A DNA stretch of 64,000 nucleotides, from positions 401,001-465,000 of the forward strand of contig NZ_CP050700.1 in NCBI RefSeq assembly GCF_010646885.2, written 5' to 3'. Positions within the stretch are counted from its first letter, which is position 1, and each line of letters starts with the position of its first letter. The position numbers and the translations under genes were made by a program. Under the pieces are notes generated by a model. That model was not told the DNA's origin. It was given only the letters and a program-made list of their open reading frames with translations, and did not search any database. Source of the DNA: Desulfopila sp. IMCC35008. Its GTDB lineage: Bacteria; Desulfobacterota; Desulfobulbia; Desulfobulbales; Desulfocapsaceae. Positions 8,295 to 17,866 of this stretch are shown piece by piece.

Positions 8295-10253
8295 CTAATA
8301 GGCCATATACCCAAGGGATTTCATGATAAGCGCAAACCCCATGGCAAACATGCCGCTTAAACCCATGCCGCAGGAGAAACCCGCAAGTAATACCGGGGCG
8401 TATTGGCGCCACATCGGCCCATATTTCTTAAAAAAGAAATAACGGCCGATGAGTGCTCCTGCAACTTCGAGGATAAGGCCGTGCGGGGTCGACTGGCCCA
8501 GACCGCGAACAACACCGTAGATAAGGAGGACCGGTAAGCCGAAGATGGACAGTACAAAATACATGAGCACCCCGAAGCCGAGTCCGGAGAGCACAGTGGT
8601 GCCATCCAGAGCCTGATAGAACATGGAGTTACCCTCCAGGGTGGAGGTCTGCATGAGCAGGGTGTTGAGTGCCTGGAGGTGCCAAAGTTCTTGGGCAAAT
8701 GGATAGCTTGCCGAAGGTATTGGCGCGAGTCTCCAGATGAACTGGGAGAAGAGCAGGCTGGCAATCATGACGATGGGGAATACCAGGAATTCCGCTTTGA
8801 TAATCCCTCGGAGCGAGGTTCCGGTCAACTCGATCTGGCGAAACTGGACTGTGGCCTCACCGTAATTGTGTATCGGAATGGGCGCATACCATATCTCGAT
8901 CCCCTGGTAACCGAAGAATCGGGCACCCGCAATAAAACTCGCTTCCCGTACCAGCGGCAGGCTCACAAACTGTCCGGCAATACCTTCCATTCTGGCCGTG
9001 ATATAAGAAATAATCGGGGTGTAGATAAATCCGTAGGCCAGAAAGAATATCCAGGGGAAAGAGGGAACCAGCCAGACGCAGAGACCTACGTAGGCAAGGG
9101 TGGAGAAAAGATAAATGCCGATGGATATCCAGAAGTTGAAGTCGCCCCTTCCTGCTGGTGGATTAAAAAGATCCTGCAGTGTGCCCCGTTCGGCCCCACT
9201 GCTTCGAAATGACCGGACGACTGACCAGACACCGAGCGCACCGATAGCCAGACCGAGCCCGATACCAAAACTCATGTAAAAATCGAAATTATTGGCAAAA
9301 ACGGTATCCACAGTGGCCATGCCGGGATGCCAGCGGGTAAGTACTCCCCATGAGTAGAGCAATGGGTTGAGGATGATGGTTATGATAAGTCCGATAAAGC
9401 CCCCTATAACCGCCCAGAAGGGAAGTACCATACCAACGAAAACCAGGCCCAGGTCAAATTGCAGCCCAGTGGCGACTGCCGGTAATATTTCCTCGGTATA
9501 GCCGGTAAGCTCAATCCAGGGGATGGGGATAAGTCGGATCTGTTCTGTAAAGATGAGGCCTGAGACAATTGGCAGCAGTACATATACCGCCCCGAAAGCG
9601 AGACCGATAACGCCACCAATTGAGAAAACTCGCCACTTCCAGCTTTTCTCTTTTTCTTCTGCCGATTCTGCCAGAGCCATTGTCCCGAGTGCGGCGACCG
9701 GGGCCATGGGGAAAGGTAACTTTTCAACATCTGAGGTGATTCGGTACAGGGCATAGCCAAGGCCAAAATGGTCAATTCGCTGTATGATCTGTGAGCCGAC
9801 CAGCAGGAGGATCGGTATCATCCAGTCCCGGTGAAAAAAGGTTCGTTCCACCATGGAGAGGGAGTCGGGACCTGGCGCCACCCAGGATGGAATGAATTCT
9901 GTCACGCCAAGCATCCGGGCCGCATCAGACTGAACAAGATATTGATTCCAGAGTAGACCGGAAAAAGGTGAGGCGAGGGCGGCACCGGCCATGTAATAGA
10001 GCAGGAAAATCTCCTGCTGCTTGAGATCGGAGTGGGCTCGTTTGGCAATCTCGGCAAAGAGGATAATGGTTACCCAGCGGGCAGCAGGACCGATTCCCTG
10101 GCCGATGACAAGCTGGAGGTACATGGACCCCGGCATCATCAGGAAACCGATGAAGATGGCCCCGATAATAGTTTTCCAGTCGAACCCTTCCTCAAAGTGG
10201 TCGGGTGGCGGCAGGAGATCCCTGTATTCCTTTAATTCCTTGTCATCGTACAT
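8295..10253 (-). CDS. OPT-superfamily-like multi-pass membrane protein
   Basis: A 652-residue polytopic inner-membrane protein with an estimated 14-16 helices. After a short cytoplasmic N-terminus (MYDDKELKEYRDLLPPP) it alternates long hydrophobic helices. A loop reading VEKLPFPMAPVAALGTMALAE recalls the LPFP-containing segment of oligopeptide/metal-chelate (OPT) transporters. The substrate cannot be read from sequence. The ATG at 10253 is preferred to one at 10319 because AGGAG sits 8 bases ahead and because it avoids overlap with the upstream gene, which ends 11 bases before. It is the last gene of the five-gene leftward operon and is related in topology to the next gene. Confidence 0.7.
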   Translation of the reverse strand: MYDDKELKEYRDLLPPPDHFEEGFDWKTIIGAIFIGFLMMPGSMYLQLVIGQGIGPAARWVTIILFAEIAKRAHSDLKQQEIFLLYYMAGAALASPFSGLLWNQYLVQSDAARMLGVTEFIPSWVAPGPDSLSMVERTFFHRDWMIPILLLVGSQIIQRIDHFGLGYALYRITSDVEKLPFPMAPVAALGTMALAESAEEKEKSWKWRVFSIGGVIGLAFGAVYVLLPIVSGLIFTEQIRLIPIPWIELTGYTEEILPAVATGLQFDLGLVFVGMVLPFWAVIGGFIGLIITIILNPLLYSWGVLTRWHPGMATVDTVFANNFDFYMSFGIGLGLAIGALGVWSVVRSFRSSGAERGTLQDLFNPPAGRGDFNFWISIGIYLFSTLAYVGLCVWLVPSFPWIFFLAYGFIYTPIISYITARMEGIAGQFVSLPLVREASFIAGARFFGYQGIEIWYAPIPIHNYGEATVQFRQIELTGTSLRGIIKAEFLVFPIVMIASLLFSQFIWRLAPIPSASYPFAQELWHLQALNTLLMQTSTLEGNSMFYQALDGTTVLSGLGFGVLMYFVLSIFGLPVLLIYGVVRGLGQSTPHGLILEVAGALIGRYFFFKKYGPMWRQYAPVLLAGFSCGMGLSGMFAMGFALIMKSLGYMAY

Positions 10254-10264
10254 GGTGGAATCTC

Positions 10265-12265
10265 CTAATCGGGTAATACCTGATAACTGGTTCCGGTAAA
10301 GAGGCCGACGATGGCCCAACCCCCTCCCATCAGGAAGTCACCGATAATAAGACCAATAAAAAAGAACTGCAGTTTTTTGAACAGGTGGATTCCTCCATAA
10401 CGCATGCACAGTGCGTTGCAGGCCCAGCCGATAAAAAAGCTGACCCAGAGAATCCTCATCGCCGAACTGTAGGCTGTCAAGTAACCGATCGGGTGGATCG
10501 GCCACCAGTAAAGGCGGTGATAGCAGACGACGAGCAATAACATTACGAGAGCGCCGAAAAGTGCAAATGTGTAGACCCAGTCCCCGGTACCTGTGGGATT
10601 GGTCGCGAGCCGGTAGACGTTTTCAAACATGGTGAGAGTGGTACGGTTGGTCCATTCTAACTGGAGTTCTCGAATACCGAAACGGTAACAGAGAACCATC
10701 ATTGAAACGATAGAGGCAGTAACACTGGCGATTATCGTAATCGCCAGCCCGCTGAAAAGCAGCAAGGCTGGATTCCTGCCCTGGTGGAGGCGCCTTCCGT
10801 GTACCAGCGTAGGCATAAGGGATTCACGCAAGTCGACAAAAAGGGCTTTCTGGCTCATGCCAGCAAGAAGACCGTTGGCTCCGGCGAACATCTTGGTTCC
10901 AAGCAGGGCGATGATGCCGTCAGTCGGGGCGGCAGTGAGCGTGAAATAAGCAAGTCCGCCCTGGCAGATAATGCGGGTGGCAACCAGCATTATCATAAAA
11001 AATGCACCGGTTACCAAGGTGGCCGTTAGAAGGGTCATACCCATGTAGAGGTACCAGGCAATAATGGCGGCCATACCGAAGGCGGCCCCCCAGAAAGAGA
11101 TCCTGACATCAAACCACTCAGATCGGCTGCCAGTGTGGGGAGCAAGAAACAACGACTGCTTTGCGACCATTATCAGGTGTTGACGGGCCAGCCAGGTCAG
11201 GAACAGGAAGAAAATGCCGTAGGCACCGATCATCTGCATCTCTTCAGGCCGCGTAAGAGTTGGGCCAAAGGTGATACCCAGCTCGGAGGCAGGTATCGAG
11301 TAACCCATGAGATTAAGCAAACCATAGAGCAGCCCTCCAGCCAGGAAGAAAAACCAGAAAGAAAAGGAAATCTGGCGGGAAGTCAGGAATGCGAAGCCGA
11401 TAAATGCCGGGTAGATATAGAGTTTTAACTTCTTGAAACCGACCAGTAATCCCTGGTCAGCCACATAGGGACCGGCCAAGAGGAGGGTGGGGATAGAAGG
11501 AATGGAAGGATAATAAAGATTTAAGCCGTTGACCAGGTGCAGGAAGACAGGGACAAAAAGCCCGGCCAAAAGGAACTTGTTAAAGAAAAAAGCTCCACTT
11601 TTACCTTCGTCGACGGCCTGGCCGATCATCTGAGGAACTTTTAACAGCGGCATGTTCATCCGCTCGTTATGAATCCACTGCCGTGAGATGAGGTTGATGA
11701 GAAACAACATGACCAGATAACTGAGCAGCAGAAAAATACCCCAGAAAAAGAGGGGCTGCAGCCATGCCGACCAGGGAATTTTTACAAATACTTCTGTCCA
11801 TTCCATGGTTCGTCCGCCGGTGAGACCGTTGTAGAGGAATTCAATAGCCTCCGGTTTCGTTGGCACAAGAGGAGGCGGGAGAAGCGGGTGTAACACATCC
11901 TGCCACTGGTTGCCAACGGTTGCGTAATGGATCGGGGCTGTAAGATTGACCAGAAAGGTTCGGGCCAGTCCTGTGTAGGCGATACCTGACCCTATTACCA
12001 TCTCCAGCCATATGATAAGGAGCTCAAGCCCGGTGAAGATCTTCCAGGATTTGAACAATCGGTTCAGGATAGAGACTATGACGGCCAGCAGCAGGAAAAC
12101 AAAAAAGGGTGCCAGCGGGAAATGACCGCCGCCAAGAGGCGTCGCCTGCAGGTAGATGTTGTTGTAGGGGGTGAGAATGCAGATTCCAATGGCAAACAGC
12201 AGGCCGATCAGTATAGCCCTGATACGAACAGGGGCATATTTGGGTCCGGATTCAAAAGTACTCAT
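10265..12265 (-). CDS. DUF6785-like multi-pass membrane protein
   Basis: A 666-residue polytopic protein (about 14 or more helices). Its first half shows the pattern I associate with DUF6785/DUF6784 proteins: a helix LELLIIWLEMVIGSGIAYTG, an amphipathic loop HYATVGNQWQDVLHPLLPPP, then ISRQWIHNERMNMPLLKVPQ. These families are uncharacterised and OPT-like. The start overlaps the stop of the M28/FtsX gene by ATGA (12262-12265) and its stop is 11 bases from the OPT-like gene, so it is translationally coupled on both sides. With its neighbour it may form a heteromeric transporter served by, or serving, the ABC module upstream. Confidence 0.65.
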   Translation of the reverse strand: MSTFESGPKYAPVRIRAILIGLLFAIGICILTPYNNIYLQATPLGGGHFPLAPFFVFLLLAVIVSILNRLFKSWKIFTGLELLIIWLEMVIGSGIAYTGLARTFLVNLTAPIHYATVGNQWQDVLHPLLPPPLVPTKPEAIEFLYNGLTGGRTMEWTEVFVKIPWSAWLQPLFFWGIFLLLSYLVMLFLINLISRQWIHNERMNMPLLKVPQMIGQAVDEGKSGAFFFNKFLLAGLFVPVFLHLVNGLNLYYPSIPSIPTLLLAGPYVADQGLLVGFKKLKLYIYPAFIGFAFLTSRQISFSFWFFFLAGGLLYGLLNLMGYSIPASELGITFGPTLTRPEEMQMIGAYGIFFLFLTWLARQHLIMVAKQSLFLAPHTGSRSEWFDVRISFWGAAFGMAAIIAWYLYMGMTLLTATLVTGAFFMIMLVATRIICQGGLAYFTLTAAPTDGIIALLGTKMFAGANGLLAGMSQKALFVDLRESLMPTLVHGRRLHQGRNPALLLFSGLAITIIASVTASIVSMMVLCYRFGIRELQLEWTNRTTLTMFENVYRLATNPTGTGDWVYTFALFGALVMLLLVVCYHRLYWWPIHPIGYLTAYSSAMRILWVSFFIGWACNALCMRYGGIHLFKKLQFFFIGLIIGDFLMGGGWAIVGLFTGTSYQVLPD

Positions 12266-15200
12266 TCGTCTGCCTCCGGAGAAAGTTTATCGGCCACTAT
12301 TTGCTGGAATGAAAGTTGGAGTTCGGTATGGGCTTCAATGCTGAGAGAACGCCAGACAAGCAGCTGTTTACGTATATCGTGCAGGAAAACACTGTTGATT
12401 CTGTGCCAGATGCCAGCCTCACCTGATTTTCGTTTCAGTGTTATCCGGATAGAGAGATAATCCTGACCTTCCGCAGCCGGGCAAAACTGTACATCAACCG
12501 CCTGCATGATACCGAAATCGAAAGGGGCGAGCCAGACGTTGGCTCTCAAGTGCAGGCAGTGCTGGTCGTAGCCGTTTCCGTCCTGAAAAAGTTCGCGTAT
12601 TTCGTCAGTGGTTGAGCAACTGAAAATAATATCAATCGGTCCGGTGGAGAAAATACCGTGGGATACGTCCTTGTGCCCTGCAAAGTAGTCGTAGATAAAA
12701 CCACCTATCGATTCATGCTCATCATACCGCATCAGGAATGGAAGCGTGACGCTGATGGTATCATTTTGCGGCTTTGGCAGGGTGAAGGTTCGGTTCACAT
12801 CAGGAATAGCGATGCTGGCTGCCACTTTCGATGGATATATAACCGATATCAAGACAACGGCGATAACCAGTACCATGGCTGCAACACCGGCGAGAGATGA
12901 GTAGTTGACCGTAATTCCCTGCCAAAGCTGGGTAGAAGAGAATAAGGCGGCCGATACCTGGGCAATAACATAGCCGAGCACCACGGAGATGACTGCAAGT
13001 GCCATTGCTTCGGCAATAAACAGAAATGAGACGTGAGATGGCGCGAGTCCCACCGAGGTGTACACACCAATTTCGTTTTTCCGCTCATAGACGGAGCTGA
13101 TCATAGTGTTAAGGACAATCAGCATGGAGATGAGTAAAGGAATTATGATATTAGGGACACCGCTGTAATTGAGGGTGTCACTGATATTGTAGAGCCAGAC
13201 GCCACTCTTCTCGCCACTGAAGATCACCAGGCTGAACCGGTCAGTGAGGTGCGAGGCGATATCTTCAAGTTGATCAGGGTTTTCCGGTCGTACCGCGATA
13301 TTTTTAAGACTTCCACCGGCAGCAAGCAGGGTTGCGGCGGGCACTATAGCAATCTGGGAGGCGTTGATGTGCTGATACCTGGACTGGAAGGAGCGAATAT
13401 CGTCTCCTGATTCGATTGCTTCCTGTTCCGCTTCGGTAATGTCGGAATCGGTTTCTTCCGGGAAGATAACAGGCGTTAAAGGTTCTCCATCGAGATCGAT
13501 GGTTTTTTCCATTTGCTCGGCTGGATAAGTCCCGATAACTGTGAAAGATCCGCCCCAGAGGCTGACCGTATCCGTTCCGTTTCCAGTGACACCAAGCCTC
13601 TTTGCCGTTTCTTCCTCGAGGATGATCGCCTGCCGGTCTTCTGCATCGAACCAGCGACCCGAGGAGAGAATGGTATCGAGACCTGTTACATATTTTTCAT
13701 TCGGGCTAAGGCCAACCAGACCTTGCAGAGTCTCCTTCTTCTGGCCATTTCGTAACGGTGCCTGGATGGTCTGGGTCGGGTCGGCCGTCTCCATCCAGAC
13801 CCGTGGGGCAGGTCTGTTTAATGCCGCCATGGAATTCACCAGAATTTCGGTGGCCTGGCGTGGCAGGCTCTGCCAGTTCAACTGTTTCAGTAGCAGGCCG
13901 TGATATGGGGCCTCGGGTTGGAAGAGGAGTCTGGTCTGTTGCCTGTTCGACTTGATCGTCGTAAAACTCATGATGGTAAAGGTGAGGATGATGAGCGTCG
14001 AGCATGTCAACACCGTCCTGATCCTTCTACGTCTCAGGTTTGATACCCCGAGCAGGAAGGCGGCAACAAAAGCCTTCCAGCGACTTATCTCTTCAGGCTT
14101 CTGGTGGGCGGACCGCCTCTGCAGCATGGCCATCTCCTCCTCGAAGCGTAAGAAGATAATAAGGGTGACCATGAGGGACAAGCCGATAATAAAAAAGGCA
14201 AGGATGACGACCATCGGGCTGTATGTAAGCTGGAAAGCAGGGTGTACCTGGTAGATCACGGCTATCAGCACCACCAGTATTATGCAGAAACCGACAATCC
14301 TTTTATAAATGGTGGCAAAGTTGAACAGGAAACGTTCCATGCAGAAGGCAAAGGGCACAAAAAGGGCAATATAAAACAGTACGCCAAAGAGGACGTCTTT
14401 CTGAGTTTTTTCGATCTGTACATACACCCGTGAGGCCAGTGCAAGGGCTTCCGCCGAAGCTTCCTTGGCAGTTGAAAAGTGGAGGTCTGCGAAATTTTGT
14501 TTTGCTTCAGCCAGCGACTGCAGTCCCCTGTTTTTGAGTTCATTTATCTTCTCATCAAATATGCCGTGGGACTCGAGATTGTCAATGCGAGGTGTGATCA
14601 AAGTCCAGGCATCCTTGGCGGCCTGGTAAACGGTGTTGTGAATGGCATCGTATTCGTTTACCGGAAAACCTGTGCCGAAAGGCTTTTCCTGGGAGCTGTT
14701 GGTCAGCAGCATCTTGCGGGTGAGAACCGTGTCCGAAAGCGTCATCTTCAGCATGGATCCGGCTTCAAGATAAATTGAAGAAATATCGGACTTTCTGGTG
14801 TCAATCCGGCTGTACCAGAAATGTTGCGGTGGTGCATCCCTCCGCCCGTCTAACAGGTGGAGCTTGGTCATGTATTTGAAACTGCGAGGCTCAAGGAGAT
14901 CGTAGACCGTCGTTTCCTTGCAGGAAAACATGGTCAGGTCCGTTTTCATCGATTTCCTGAGCATTTTCAACCGATAGTTCTTCTTGCCGGTTTCCTTTTT
15001 ATCGATAGCCCAGAGCACCTGACCTGTTTTCTCGTCAAAACGGTACCCTTCAATGATCAACTTATCGAGTACGTTTTTCTTGTCGGATATACCCCTTATA
15101 TGGAAATTCCCGCGTCTGTCAACAGTTGTGTAAAACTTGTTCAATCCCTGATAGGCGAGAATGGTGGTGCCCTGGGCCGGGTAGTCGGCAAAGAGTTCTC

Positions 15201-17112
15201 CCTGGAGCAGCAGGTTTGTTCGGACTGTTGCGGAGGATAAGCCATTTCGTGGAAACTTGTTACTGTCCAGCCGGGAGGCGGATGTCATACCATAGACGAG
15301 GTCGGTCACCAGGTTTGCCTGTTGGCGAAGATAACCCTCGTTGATACGATCAGCGGTATCCCAGGGGGTTCCCCATAATGCACGGGCGTCACCGGTTGTG
15401 ACAAGGCTGATACCGATGTTGCCGGCCAGTGAGCTTATCTCACCACCCAATACCGGTTTATCAAGAAACCAGGATTGCCAGCTGCGCATCCTGCTTGGAC
15501 GCAGTGTATCCCTGTAGGGAACACTGCTCTGGGACGTTTCCCCGCTTGCTTCCAGAACCTCGGCGATCTTTGAATAGATACCGGTCCTGTTGATCGTCGG
15601 TTTCAGGTTGTACAGGAAGCCGCGGTGGAAACCGCCGACACCGTCACCATGGCTTGAGAGATGCAGGCTGACAATGGCAGCTATTTTGTCGAACTCCTGG
15701 ACGCTGGACCTGAAACTGCTGGCACTCTTGATCTCTTTTAGCTGAGCATCTAATTCCTTGATGCGCAGATTGTTTTCGACGATGGTTTTAGGTAGTAATT
15801 GCTGCAAAATTTCGGTTTGTTTTGCAGGCAGGTTGTGGAATTGTTCGGCCCACCCCAACTGGCGAAGGGTAAAACGGGTTGCCGCGGTTTTGTCAATTTC
15901 TTCCTGGTGCGTCGTGCTGTTTTCAAGCCGCAACTGCATGAGCCGTCTGGATAGGATATCGATCTCAAACTTGAGATGCTGACTTATCGCTTCCCGCAGG
16001 ACCCTGTCCCTGTCGTGGTCTTCGGTGAGTGGAAATTCGAGGTTCTTGACAAGCTTTAAGCGGGCCTTATCTGTCTTGAGTTCGCTTTTAAGTTCGCTCC
16101 TCAGGCTTCTCAGTTCCCTTGACCGGGTATTAATACTCCACATCAACTCCCGCATACCGGCGAGGGTCTGGGCATGACCACTGCTGGCTATGAGCATGAC
16201 CGATCTTTTGGGTGGCTGTTTTACCAGCTGGTCGGCGATATATAACAGGGTGGCGATGGAGACTGCACCATCTGCTCCGGGTGCCATACCGGCAACCAGT
16301 TCTTCATTGTCGAAAAAGGCCTCAAGGATGAGCAGCTCATCTTTGAGGTTTTCATCACTGCCCGGGATTACGGTGTATACGTTTTTGGCTGTGACGTCCT
16401 GCCACGTGACTTCAGCCTCCAGCTCTGCTTTTTTTGTTACAAGACCGTTTTCACCAGAAATTGCCGATGTAAGTTCGGTAGATTCAGCCTCCAGCCAGAA
16501 ACATGGGAACTGAACCGGGGAGAGTTCCTGCTTTTCCCTGAAGAAAAAGTTGCTGCGGGTGTGGCCCCTGTCAAGGTAGATGAGTCCCCTGGCACCGAGG
16601 CTGGCGAGAGTCTGCCAGTTTCGACCCGATTCAAATTCCATGACAACGATGGCACCGTCGATGTCCTTGCCGTCAAGTTCGTCAAAACTTCCTGTGCCTA
16701 CGTAATAGAGTGGGCCGGTCAGGACACCGTTGGTTGCGCCCGGTGTAATGGCATTATACAGAAATGGACGCAACGGATATGTCTTGCTGCCGATTTTCAG
16801 TTCTGCACTCTTGGTCTTGCGGACAGGAACTGTGTAGTAATGGTAGGATGTTTCAAGACCTAACCCGTTGAAGAACTCTTCGATATAAGACACCGCTTCT
16901 TCATAGCCAGCTGATCCGGTTCTGCGGCTGTCATACTTGCTCAGGGCAGAGACTGTCTTAAAGAGGTCGGTGTTGGAGGTATCGGTGGCGGTGGCAGGAG
17001 CGGAGAACACCAGCAACAGCAGGACGAAAACAACTGACGTTATGCGACTGGAGAAGTCTGCAGGAAATACGTTTATAGACAGGTATTCAGCTCTCTGCAC
17101 TTTCAAGGCCAC
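12262..17112 (-). CDS. Degenerate M28-peptidase-fold domain fused to FtsX/MacB-type ABC permease
   Basis: 1616 residues. Order: basic N-terminus and signal or anchor helix (about 22-42). An M28-like exopeptidase fold split by a PA-like insert (about 50-330) and completed after a helical/coiled segment (about 320-470) at about 475-615. A beta-rich region (about 630-830), then three helices (about 905-990). Then an FtsX/MacB permease with helix 1 near 1030-1052, a periplasmic domain (about 1060-1310) and helices near 1318-1338, 1362-1392 and 1405-1427. Last, a 180-residue cytoplasmic tail. The M28 zinc ligands are not conserved: the HxD site reads FFD (266-268), the EE pair reads GH (about 312-313), and the HTP histidine is G581; D281 remains. 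The periplasmic half is therefore probably a binding or structural domain. The start overlaps the ATPase gene by 26 bases. Confidence 0.85.
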   Translation of the reverse strand: MALKVQRAEYLSINVFPADFSSRITSVVFVLLLLVFSAPATATDTSNTDLFKTVSALSKYDSRRTGSAGYEEAVSYIEEFFNGLGLETSYHYYTVPVRKTKSAELKIGSKTYPLRPFLYNAITPGATNGVLTGPLYYVGTGSFDELDGKDIDGAIVVMEFESGRNWQTLASLGARGLIYLDRGHTRSNFFFREKQELSPVQFPCFWLEAESTELTSAISGENGLVTKKAELEAEVTWQDVTAKNVYTVIPGSDENLKDELLILEAFFDNEELVAGMAPGADGAVSIATLLYIADQLVKQPPKRSVMLIASSGHAQTLAGMRELMWSINTRSRELRSLRSELKSELKTDKARLKLVKNLEFPLTEDHDRDRVLREAISQHLKFEIDILSRRLMQLRLENSTTHQEEIDKTAATRFTLRQLGWAEQFHNLPAKQTEILQQLLPKTIVENNLRIKELDAQLKEIKSASSFRSSVQEFDKIAAIVSLHLSSHGDGVGGFHRGFLYNLKPTINRTGIYSKIAEVLEASGETSQSSVPYRDTLRPSRMRSWQSWFLDKPVLGGEISSLAGNIGISLVTTGDARALWGTPWDTADRINEGYLRQQANLVTDLVYGMTSASRLDSNKFPRNGLSSATVRTNLLLQGELFADYPAQGTTILAYQGLNKFYTTVDRRGNFHIRGISDKKNVLDKLIIEGYRFDEKTGQVLWAIDKKETGKKNYRLKMLRKSMKTDLTMFSCKETTVYDLLEPRSFKYMTKLHLLDGRRDAPPQHFWYSRIDTRKSDISSIYLEAGSMLKMTLSDTVLTRKMLLTNSSQEKPFGTGFPVNEYDAIHNTVYQAAKDAWTLITPRIDNLESHGIFDEKINELKNRGLQSLAEAKQNFADLHFSTAKEASAEALALASRVYVQIEKTQKDVLFGVLFYIALFVPFAFCMERFLFNFATIYKRIVGFCIILVVLIAVIYQVHPAFQLTYSPMVVILAFFIIGLSLMVTLIIFLRFEEEMAMLQRRSAHQKPEEISRWKAFVAAFLLGVSNLRRRRIRTVLTCSTLIILTFTIMSFTTIKSNRQQTRLLFQPEAPYHGLLLKQLNWQSLPRQATEILVNSMAALNRPAPRVWMETADPTQTIQAPLRNGQKKETLQGLVGLSPNEKYVTGLDTILSSGRWFDAEDRQAIILEEETAKRLGVTGNGTDTVSLWGGSFTVIGTYPAEQMEKTIDLDGEPLTPVIFPEETDSDITEAEQEAIESGDDIRSFQSRYQHINASQIAIVPAATLLAAGGSLKNIAVRPENPDQLEDIASHLTDRFSLVIFSGEKSGVWLYNISDTLNYSGVPNIIIPLLISMLIVLNTMISSVYERKNEIGVYTSVGLAPSHVSFLFIAEAMALAVISVVLGYVIAQVSAALFSSTQLWQGITVNYSSLAGVAAMVLVIAVVLISVIYPSKVAASIAIPDVNRTFTLPKPQNDTISVTLPFLMRYDEHESIGGFIYDYFAGHKDVSHGIFSTGPIDIIFSCSTTDEIRELFQDGNGYDQHCLHLRANVWLAPFDFGIMQAVDVQFCPAAEGQDYLSIRITLKRKSGEAGIWHRINSVFLHDIRKQLLVWRSLSIEAHTELQLSFQQIVADKLSPEADE

Positions 17113-17830
17113 CAGTTCTTATTTCAAGTTCAGAACGTTCCTGGATCTTGTCGATCCTGCCGTCGCGAATCCAGACAACCTGGTCGGAGACATTAAGCAT
17201 CTTGTAATCGTGGGTGGCGGAGATAATAGTCACCTGATATTCAACACTTAGTTCTTTAAGCAGTTGGATTATATCCTCTCCGGTTTTGAGGTCGAGGTTG
17301 CCAGTGGGTTCGTCTGCCAGGATAATTGAGGGGTTATTGGCAAGTGCCCTGGCAACAGCCACTCGTTGTTGCTGGCCACCAGAGAGTTCAGAAGGCCGGT
17401 GCGAATGCCGCCCTTCCAAACCTACCAGTTCAAGTAACTCCATTCCCCTTTCCAGAGAGTCGTCGCCTGACATGCCGGCAAATGTCATAGGTATAGTGAC
17501 ATTTTCAAGAGCCGTCATCACCGGGATAAGGTTGAATGTTTGGAATATGTAGCCAATTTTTCTGCATCGAAGCCAGGCGAGTTCATAAGCGTCGAGCTGG
17601 GCGATGTCGACTTCGTCAATAAAAACCTTGCCGGAGGTAGGTTTATCAAGCCCGCCGATCATATTGAAAAGGGTCGATTTTCCCGAGCCGGAAGGCCCCA
17701 TTATTGAAACATATTTACCGGTCTCAATTTCAAGATCGATACCTTTAAGGACTTCAACTACAAGCTTTCCCAGGTCGAAATTCTTGGTGACCTCAGAAAC
17801 CCTGACTATACTTTTTGTATCACTCATCAA
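17087..17830 (-). CDS. ABC transporter ATPase, LolD/MacB type
   Basis: A 247-residue nucleotide-binding subunit with Walker A (GPSGSGKST), Q-loop region (YIFQTFNLIP), signature LSGGQQQRVAVARAL, Walker B (IILADEPTGNLD) and the switch His (SATHD). The GNLD after Walker B and the IFQ..NLIP segment are typical of the LolD/MacB/FtsE branch, which couples ATP hydrolysis to periplasmic work by FtsX-type permeases, not to solute import. Both flanking genes encode FtsX-type permeases, so a heteromeric complex of this ATPase with the short permease and the M28 fusion is the natural reading. ATG 17830 and ATG 17827 are both possible starts. Confidence 0.93.
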   Translation of the reverse strand: MMSDTKSIVRVSEVTKNFDLGKLVVEVLKGIDLEIETGKYVSIMGPSGSGKSTLFNMIGGLDKPTSGKVFIDEVDIAQLDAYELAWLRCRKIGYIFQTFNLIPVMTALENVTIPMTFAGMSGDDSLERGMELLELVGLEGRHSHRPSELSGGQQQRVAVARALANNPSIILADEPTGNLDLKTGEDIIQLLKELSVEYQVTIISATHDYKMLNVSDQVVWIRDGRIDKIQERSELEIRTGGLESAES

Positions 17831-17866
17831 GCATCTCCTCGCAGAGGGTGTTGACTGATTGTTTGT

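Noticed and set aside
12262..17112. Active M28 aminopeptidase
   Set aside because: Three zinc-ligand positions are substituted, so catalytic annotation is not justified.
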